From Distichodus sexfasciatus (taxonomy: Eukaryota > Chordata > Actinopteri > Characiformes > Distichodontidae), in NCBI GenBank assembly GCA_032718565.1, contig JAVGVS010000764.1:1-64000 (forward strand): a stretch of 64,000 nucleotides of DNA. Direction: 5' to 3'. The notes below the pieces were generated by a model. It made no database searches, was not told where the DNA came from, and saw nothing but the letters and a program-made list of their open reading frames with translations. Shown here piece after piece: positions 57,817 to 64,000 of the stretch. The position numbers were made by a program, and so were the translations under genes. Numbering within the stretch: position 1 is the first letter of the stretch; each line of letters begins with the position of its first letter.

Positions 57817-58515
57817 GTGGGTGAAGTGCCATTAGCATTAAGAAGGATTCAGCTGTCATTAAATTACAGGCTTAATCTGCGGGGCCATAGTCAAAACCAT
57901 CCTACACAGGCAACTTTACAATGCTGCTGGGAGAAGGAAAGAGCAGTTAATAAAACATTTGGTTGGATAATCATACAGAAAGCAACCGAATTAGAAATAA
58001 ATAATTTAGACATCAGTCCAATAGTGCCATTGCCCATAATACCACCTTGGATTTTACCTGATGCCGTCGTGGATTTAACTATATTAGAAAGAAAGAATAC
58101 AGATAAAAATTTCATTTGTAATTCAGTAACAGTACAGGAGTATATAGGGCAATTTTATGATTACGTTAAAATTTACACTGATGCATCCCAGAGTCCATCA
58201 GGTCATACAGGAGTAGCAGTCATAGTTCCAGAATTCAAACTTCAAATAGGGAGGAAACTAAATGAAGGACTATCTGTCTACACAGCAGAATTGACTGCAT
58301 TGTTACTCTCAGTAGAATGGATTGAGCAGACAACACAATTAAGAGCCATAATATGTTCAGATTCTAGTTCATCATTAGTCAGTTTACAAAGAAATCTTTC
58401 AGAAAGCCATCCTGATTTTATAATAGAAATTCAGCAAATATTATATTGTATTCAGATGATGGGATTAGTAGTTGTGTTTCTCTGGGTACCTGCACATAGG
58501 GATGTAAGGAAATGA
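57817..58515 (+). pseudogene. I-type LINE RNase H remnant
   Basis: The frame has IYTDASQSPSGHTGVAV (first catalytic Asp), VYTAELTALLLSVEW (catalytic Glu), IICSDSSSSLVSLQ (Asp) and FLWVPAHRDV (His). This is the complete set of RNase HI signature positions. An RNase H after the RT defines I-type LINEs. The frame ends at a stop at 58513-58515 where the protein should continue into the zinc region. Confidence 0.88.
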
Positions 58516-58516
58516 A

Positions 58517-58903
58517 ATGGCAGATAAGAAGGCCAAAGAATCAACAAAACAAAATAGCAACGATATAACAGTCACATATAGTATATCAGAGGTTAAAAGC
58601 ATTATTAAAAGGAAAGTTAAAGAAAATTGGCAAAAACAGTGGGAAGATGATATAAAAGGTAGATTGTTCTACAGAATTCAAAGGAAGGTTGGAGAAGTTA
58701 GAAGAAGTGCTGGAAGAAATAGAATACAGGAAAGGATAATAACTAGACTACGTCTGGGACACTCTGGACTTAATGCTACATTACACATAATGGGGAAACA
58801 TGGCACAGGAAAATGTGAATTTTGTGGGGAAAGTGAAACAACAGAACATGCAATGTGTAATTGCAGGAAATACCATAAAGAAAGAACAGAATTAACTAGA
58901 TAA
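58517..58903 (+). pseudogene. I-type LINE C-terminal zinc-binding remnant
   Basis: The frame has ITRLRLGHSGLNATLHIMG and CEFCGESETTEHAMCNC, the Cys/His region that ends I-type LINE proteins. Its stop lies at 58901-58903. It continues from the RNase H frame after a one-frame break. Confidence 0.82.
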
Positions 58904-59040
58904 AAAAGTTCGTCAAGACAAACTTTAAGTTGGCTTGAGAAAGCCGGACCAGGAGGTTTTAAAAAGTTTTAAGTTTTGATGGTTTTCAGTCTGAAATAGT
59001 TTGAAGTTTAAAGTAGTTTTAAAAAATTGAAAGTTTAACA

Positions 59041-60395
59041 AGTTGCTAGCATGCTTCTAGCATGATTACCAGGTTGCTAGCGCATTTCTAGCATGATTAG
59101 CAAAGCTGCTAGCATGTTTCTAGCATGATTAGCAAGTTGCTTACATGTTTCTAGCATGATTAACAAGTTGTTAGCATGCTTCTAGCATTATTTTCAAGCA
59201 GCTAACATGTTTCTAGCATGAATAGCAAGTTGTTATCATGTTGCTAGCATGTTTTCTAGCATGATTAGCAAGTTGCTAGCATGTTTCTAGCATGATTAGC
59301 AAGTTGACAGCACATTTCTAACACGATTAGCAAGTTACTAGCATCTTGTTAGCATGCTTCTAGCATGATTAACATGTTACTAACATGATTAGCAAGTTAC
59401 TAGCATCTTGCTAGTATGTTTCTAACATGATTAGCAAGTTACTAGCATCTTGCTAGCATGTTTCTAACATTATTAGCAAGTTATTAGCATGTTATTAGCA
59501 TGATTAGTAAGTTACTAGCATCTTGCTAACAAGTTTCTAGCATGATTAGCAAGTTGCTAACATGTTTTAGCATGATTAGCAAAGTTGCTAACATGATTAG
59601 CAAGTTACTACCATCTTGTTAACATGTTTCTAGCATTATAAGCAAGTTGATAACACATTTCTAACATGTTTAGCAAGCTGATTAGCATGATGAGCAAGTT
59701 ATTAGCATCTTGTTAGCATGTTTCTAGCATGATTAACATGTTACTAACATGATTAGCAAGTTACTAGCATCTTGCTAGCATGTTTCTAGCATGATTAGCA
59801 AGTTACAGGCATGTTACCAGCATAATTAGCCAGTTACTAGCATCTTGTTAACAAGTTTCTAGCATGATTAGCAAGTTGGTAACATGTTTTAGCATGATTA
59901 GCAAAGTTGCTAGCATGATTAGCAAGTTACTAGCATCTTGTTAGCATGTTTCTAGCATGATCAGCATGTTGATAGCATGTTTTTAGCACAATTAGCAAAG
60001 AGGCTAGCATGTTTCTATCATTATTAACAGGTTGCTAGCATTTTACTAGCATGATTACCAAAGTTATTAGCATCTTATTAGCATGTTTCTAGCATGATTA
60101 GCAAGTTATTAACATCTTGTTAGCATGTTACTAGCATGATTAGCAAGTTGCTAACATATTTTAGCACAATTAGCAAGGTTGCTAGCATGTTTCTAGCATG
60201 ATTACCAGGTTGCTAGCGCATTTCTAGTATGATTAGCAAGTTGCTAGCATGTATCTAGCATGATTAACAAAGTTGCTAGAATGTTTCTGGCATGATTAGC
60301 AAGTTGTTAGCATATTACTAGCATGATTAGCAAGTTACTAGCATCTTGTTAGCATGTTTCTAGCATGATTAGCAAGTTACTAGCATTCTGGTTGC
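59041..60395. repeat. TAGCATG minisatellite in the LINE 3' region
   Basis: About 1.35 kb of degenerate tandem units of roughly 31 bp, built of AGCAAGTTGCTAGCATG and TTTCTAGCATGATT modules, with many GCTAGC palindromes. It lies between the LINE coding end and its tail, inside the 16-bp target duplications. Confidence 0.93.
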
Positions 60396-60400
60396 TAGGC

Positions 60401-60460
<60 letters not shown>

Positions 60461-60472
60461 TAATGGTTAGAT

Positions 60473-60521
<49 letters not shown>
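60396..60521. repeat. (GATA)n microsatellite, two blocks
   Basis: GATA runs at about 60400-60460 and 60473-60521 separated by GTAATGGTTAGAT. The Tyr-Leu-Ser-Ile open frame on the minus strand is an artefact. Confidence 0.97.
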
Positions 60522-60776
60522 TTTGAATGAGTTTAAATGGATTAGAAATACAGTACATAGAAGGGAAGTTTGATTGAGTCTGTGAGTTTTGACAGTCTAT
60601 GGAAGTCTATGGGATTTTTCCGAATTCACAAGTTTTAGGAAAATAAATAAGTCGATCCAGTTAGAAAAGATATAGCAACTCGAGTCAGACCAGTTTGCAG
60701 AAGATCCTGGGCTGAGTTTGCAGGTTTGTAGAGTTAAACTCTGGGAGGAGTAAGTCAATTTTAGTCTCCAGAATAA

Positions 60777-60819
<43 letters not shown>

Positions 60820-61132
60820 TGTGTAAATAATAATAATAATAAATTTAATAACATATCATTAAGTTGACTTATGAAATGACAATAAAAGTGTTGGACAGGA
60901 AAAAGTACATCCATATAAATCTATTAAGAAAAAGCCTGTCGATATATGCTTTAAGTTTATTTTTCCTTATTTGATGGCAGCTGGGTTAGCTAAAAGAATT
61001 TAGTTGTTTTCTTGTTTTTTTTGAGCTTGATTGTCCGGATTCACACTCCTTACCGGTTGGTGGCGGTAATGAACCAAATAGTTGTTTGCCAGCGCATTAA
61101 AAGCAAGAAGAAGAAAGAAGAAAGAAGAAAGA
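60522..61132 (+). other. 3' end of the I-type LINE with (AAT)n and (AAGAAG)n tail
   Basis: Contains an AAT microsatellite at about 60775-60820, then the 3' terminal block with GGTTGGTGGCGGTAATGAAC and an A/G-rich tail to 61132. It adjoins the right target duplication. Confidence 0.7.
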
Positions 61133-61148
61133 AGATTGACGCGTGACA

Positions 61149-62285
61149 TCACCCAAAGACAAAACCGACCTCTATTAGTTTACGTATTTATTTCAGACAT
61201 ATTACCTGCACTTTCGTGATGGGAATACCCGCTCTTTCGGCTCGCTAGGCGGCTCCTCAGATTTTTGTTGCCTAAATTGATTGTGCATATAATGTAAATG
61301 ATATGTGCCAAATGAATTACAAAACATACATTATACAAAATGTTTGTGTTATACGATTATTATACTCAACGTGGAACAGAGGTGCTACGAAAATTAATCT
61401 TACAACAAAAACAAACTGCTGAAATTTTCATAATAATTTTGCAAGGGATTCAGCCCCATGGTATTGTGAATCTAGCCGAGGTAGCCAAAAATAATCGTAC
61501 ATTTGTTTAGCTTATTTATTTCACTGACATGGATGCATCTGGAAATTAATCCTTGTCTCTTCTTTGAATTTAGATCTGGTCCGGGCCAAGCCCAGGGCGT
61601 CCTTAAAGACAAACTCCTCCTGCAAATAATGATACCAATTTGACAAAAAGATGTCTGCAATTTTCTCCTAAATATTTACAAACTTTTAGGGCAGCATAGA
61701 GGGCAACAGAGAATCACTGTTTCCTTAACAATAAGCCTTGCCTTTCCTTGCAATAAACTTATTACGAAATGAAACTAACATAGCAACACATTTCTGAGAC
61801 GCTTAAGCTATGGTGCGTTTCAGGTTCTACCGGAATAATTGTTGAACAAAGGGCCAAGTTCCATTTCTGACTTGCTTACTTGTATCCTTGGGGTGCGCGT
61901 TCACCACCGTCAGCAAGGCCAACAACCCCGCGAATAAGGTCCTAGATGCTACCTTTCAGATAGTCGGATTACCCTAATACAGGAGCCATGGAAATGTAAC
62001 ATGATTACAGTAGTCCCGAGAATATAACTGGCGACAACGGAGAAAATAGAAAAGTAGCATTACTTAGCATTACGGGTTTTACTAAAGTTGCTGTGATTAA
62101 TATAATGCTTTTTATTATGTTTATTTATCTGTTTGTAATGTGACAACTGTAAATGAAACGTGTCCCCAATGTGGGCTTCACCCTACCTAAATCATCGAAG
62201 CGGCTGATCCATAAAAGAAAAGACTGCAAGGGTGTTGGAGTGAAAGTGTTAGGACTGAACCAAGCGGCAGCTCGCCTGCCTCGAA
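61149..62285. other. Upstream region of bckdhb, no gene seen
   Basis: Host sequence that continues from 56468 once the LINE is removed. Mixed composition. I see no exon or repeat family. Confidence 0.45.
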
Positions 62286-62289
62286 ACTG

Positions 62290-62297
62290 TGACGTCA
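62290..62297 (+). promoter_or_regulatory. bckdhb: CRE-like palindrome upstream of bckdhb
   Basis: TGACGTCA, the full consensus of CREB/ATF sites, lies 68 bp before the first ATG at 62365 in a GC-richer stretch. Promoter role is inferred from position. Confidence 0.45.
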
Positions 62298-62364
62298 AAA
62301 ACGAATCGCGTTGGAGCGTTCAGATCGGGTTGAAAAAAATACAGTTGCTCTCTGGCTGGTTACA

Positions 62365-63097
62365 ATGGCGGCGTTAGCGCTTTGTTCTGTCGAACGCGAC
62401 TTTGATGGTTTCCTCGCCCGTCTCTGTGAAATATGCACACCTCTGTTGGCAAAAAGCTCGTCAGACTCTCACCGAGCTGCGCAGCTAAATGCAAGACTCA
62501 AAAAAGATACGCGGCGCACTTCACCTTTCCAGCTGGCCCTGTCCCTACTAAATATGGTATTTACACATTATACGTAGACGACTCAGTTGGTCAACAAATG
62601 TATTTGTTAAATTTCAGTTAACTAGATTGTTGGTTAGTTTACTATAATGATAACTCACTTATACCTGCTTGTACTTTTACCTGGTAGTTTTCGTACTTCC
62701 GCTTCGTCAAAAACATATATTTTGGTCTTTGTTTGGTGCATTTGCAGCAGTCAAAGGATAGTGTTTACGGAAGACTGAACCTTAGAAGTGTATGTGTAAT
62801 CATTGCTTCAACAATGAAGCGGCTTCTGTTTTATTATTTTTATGGTAAGAAAATGTTCCCCCTACGGACAGTAAGTGGTATTCCTTCCTATAGAAATGCA
62901 ATAAACCAGGAATTAAACCTGGAAGGTTTGTATTAGTACGCTGCCAAATAAGTTAGCAAGTATTTTATTTCTTGGTTCTACATGAAATAATTAGGGATGT
63001 CTGTATGTTCTCTTTCCAGGCCCCACCATTAAGATGAATTTATTCCAATCTGTAACCAGTGCTTTGGACAACACACTTTCAAGTGACCCCACAGCAG
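62365..63097 (+). CDS. bckdhb: Branched-chain 2-oxoacid dehydrogenase E1-beta, first two exons
   Basis: E1-beta pairs with E1-alpha in the mitochondrial branched-chain keto-acid dehydrogenase complex, which degrades Leu, Ile and Val. Exon 1 ends at 62556 (donor GT at 62557) with AAHFTF and VPTKYG. Exon 2 (63020-63097) reads MNLFQSVTSALDNTLSSDP, matching the start of the conserved E1-beta domain; the phase G|GC joins correctly. The ATG at 62365 opens MAALALCSVERDFDGFL, a presequence-like start, but in a frame one base off from AAHFTF. The shift could be one missing A in the run at 62500-62505. The in-frame ATG is at 62433 and would give a short basic presequence (MHTSVGKKLVRLSPS). The remaining exons lie beyond the window. 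Confidence 0.85.
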
Positions 63098-64000
63098 GTA
63101 TCTTGCGCTTCATCTTTTGCATGTCATTAAAACGCTCACTACAGTATACAGACAATTTTGGTTGTTGTACCCTTTCACAACTGATTGTCACAACTCATAA
63201 CTAGGACATAACTTAAATCTGCCAAAAGTTAACACAATCCAATTTTGAGGGTTCTAAAATACAGGTATTAGAGTTCTCTGTGACTACAACAGAGTTCCGG
63301 GAGACTTTGGAAGATGTAGTTCTCTCCTAGAAAGGCTGGATGTTTAACACATGTTTAACACAAACAGGGCTCCAGACAAAAAAAAATAAAGGAGCAATTG
63401 CAAATGTGAACAGTTATTAATAAATTAATTTATATTAATATTATTAATACATAATATTATTTATTGTTATTTTAGCTTTATGTAGTATAAAAGTTCTGAA
63501 ACTGTATATATAACTACAGGAAATTATTGATGTCTTTTTTTTGACTTGCACAGTTTTTATTATGCATTCTATGACTTAAAAAAATGAAAAATAATGTTAG
63601 CGCCAGGCGGAAAAGCTTTTTTACTCATTTGGATACAGAATAAATTATTTGATAACAAAAATGCATTTTTTCCATATATTTATATTTTTTATTGGTTACT
63701 CTCTAGCATTATAGAATGGAAAGAAACATTTTCAGATCAGTTTGAAATGAAGAAAGACTAAAGTCTTGGGTAATTCTGAACCAGTTAGCTGCTTTCGGCC
63801 TTTCTGAGAGAGAACTACATCTTCCAAAGTCTCCCGGAACTCTGTTGTAGCCACGGAGAACTCTAATACCTGTATTTTAGAACCCTCTCTGGAACAGGTT
63901 ACAGGTAGCAAAGGGACATTTGAAACCGAGTGGGTGTCAGGTGATGTCTTGCTTTGGTTTGGCTTTAAATAAGTGATAGTGTAGTAGGAAAGGAAGATGC
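63098..64000 (+). other. bckdhb: bckdhb intron 2 (start)
   Basis: Begins at the GTATCT donor after exon 2 and runs to the window edge. Apart from the foldback element it shows no coding or RNA signal. Confidence 0.6.
63247..63887. repeat. Foldback element in bckdhb intron 2
   Basis: Arms of about 80-100 bp are inverted: GAGGGTTCTAAAATACAGG at 63247 and its complement ending at 63887. They continue through matching ACAACAGAGTTCCGGGAGAC and GGAAGATGTAGTTCTCTC segments. The 450-bp centre is AT-rich and non-coding. No clear target duplication. Confidence 0.8.

Larger units (their letters stand above)
56485..61132 (+). mobile_element. I-type LINE (RNase H-bearing), 5' truncated, with 16-bp TSD
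   Basis: The 16-bp duplication AGATTGACGCGTGACA lies at 56469-56484 and 61133-61148. Between them are RT, RNase H and a C-terminal zinc region in the same direction, a long 3' untranslated part with a minisatellite, then GGTTGGTGGCGGTAATGAAC and an (AAGAAG)n-type tail, the usual end of fish I/Nimb-like LINEs. The endonuclease and ORF1 are absent, so this is a 5'-truncated target-primed insertion. Coding frames are broken. Confidence 0.85.

Noticed and set aside
59041..60395. Regularly spaced TAGCATG repeats, CRISPR-like at first sight
   Set aside because: Units are degenerate, the intervening sequence is itself repeat, there are no unique spacers or cas genes, and the context is a eukaryotic LINE.
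60349..60558. Open frame with Tyr-Leu-Ser-Ile repeats
   Set aside because: Translation of the GATA microsatellite.
62311..62577. An 88-residue frame across bckdhb exon 1 as a separate gene
   Set aside because: It is the presequence frame plus read-through of the exon 1 donor; the conserved bckdhb residues are in the adjacent frame.

Overview
The window is vertebrate nuclear DNA, almost certainly from a ray-finned fish. The host genes are split by GT-AG introns and encode teleost-like versions of DCTN3, TTK/MPS1 and BCKDHB, and the ttk-bckdhb neighbourhood is also found in mammals. The rest is a teleost-style mix of repeats: Tc1 elements, small hAT elements with 8-bp target duplications, Gypsy elements, and L1-, L2- and I-type LINEs. 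I saw no prokaryotic features, tRNA or rRNA genes.

Layout, left to right. (1) 94-1128: the last three coding exons and 3' end of dctn3 (+). (2) About 1960-30120: a ttk (MPS1) locus (+). It has a CCAAT/CHR-like promoter near 1968-2007, a possible non-coding first exon ending at 2114, coding exons from 11670, and a large intron 1 filled by a nest of hAT, Gypsy and hAT-MITE elements (3776-9725). Seventeen coding exons (11670-25217) are open, in phase and have GT-AG borders, 677 codons in all. They include two tandem copies of the exon block for the TPR domain. The first kinase exon (P-loop) is intact. Every later kinase exon (28725-30120) is recognisable but carries stops or frameshifts. (3) 30130-36760: no gene recognised, few recognisable repeats and some simple repeats. 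(4) 36869-40685: Tc1 elements and a hairpin-ended repeat with a solo LTR. (5) 40850-48105: a minus-strand L1 cut by an L2 LINE, next to a decayed Gypsy element. (6) 48105-50990: a small unrecognised multi-exon candidate and an integrase remnant, both on the minus strand. (7) 50990-61148: an L1/Tx1-like LINE with two hAT insertions, then a 5'-truncated I-type LINE bounded by a 16-bp target duplication and carrying a 1.35-kb TAGCATG minisatellite. (8) 62290-64000: the promoter and first two exons of bckdhb (+), with a frame conflict in exon 1.

The host genes do not form one pathway. dctn3 encodes a dynactin subunit, ttk a spindle-checkpoint kinase, and bckdhb a mitochondrial branched-chain keto-acid dehydrogenase subunit. 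The most interesting signal is ttk: an N-terminal, kinetochore-binding half that looks maintained, with a duplicated TPR block, joined to a catalytic half that looks dead. All identifications rest on reading translated sequence against remembered family features. Nothing was searched.
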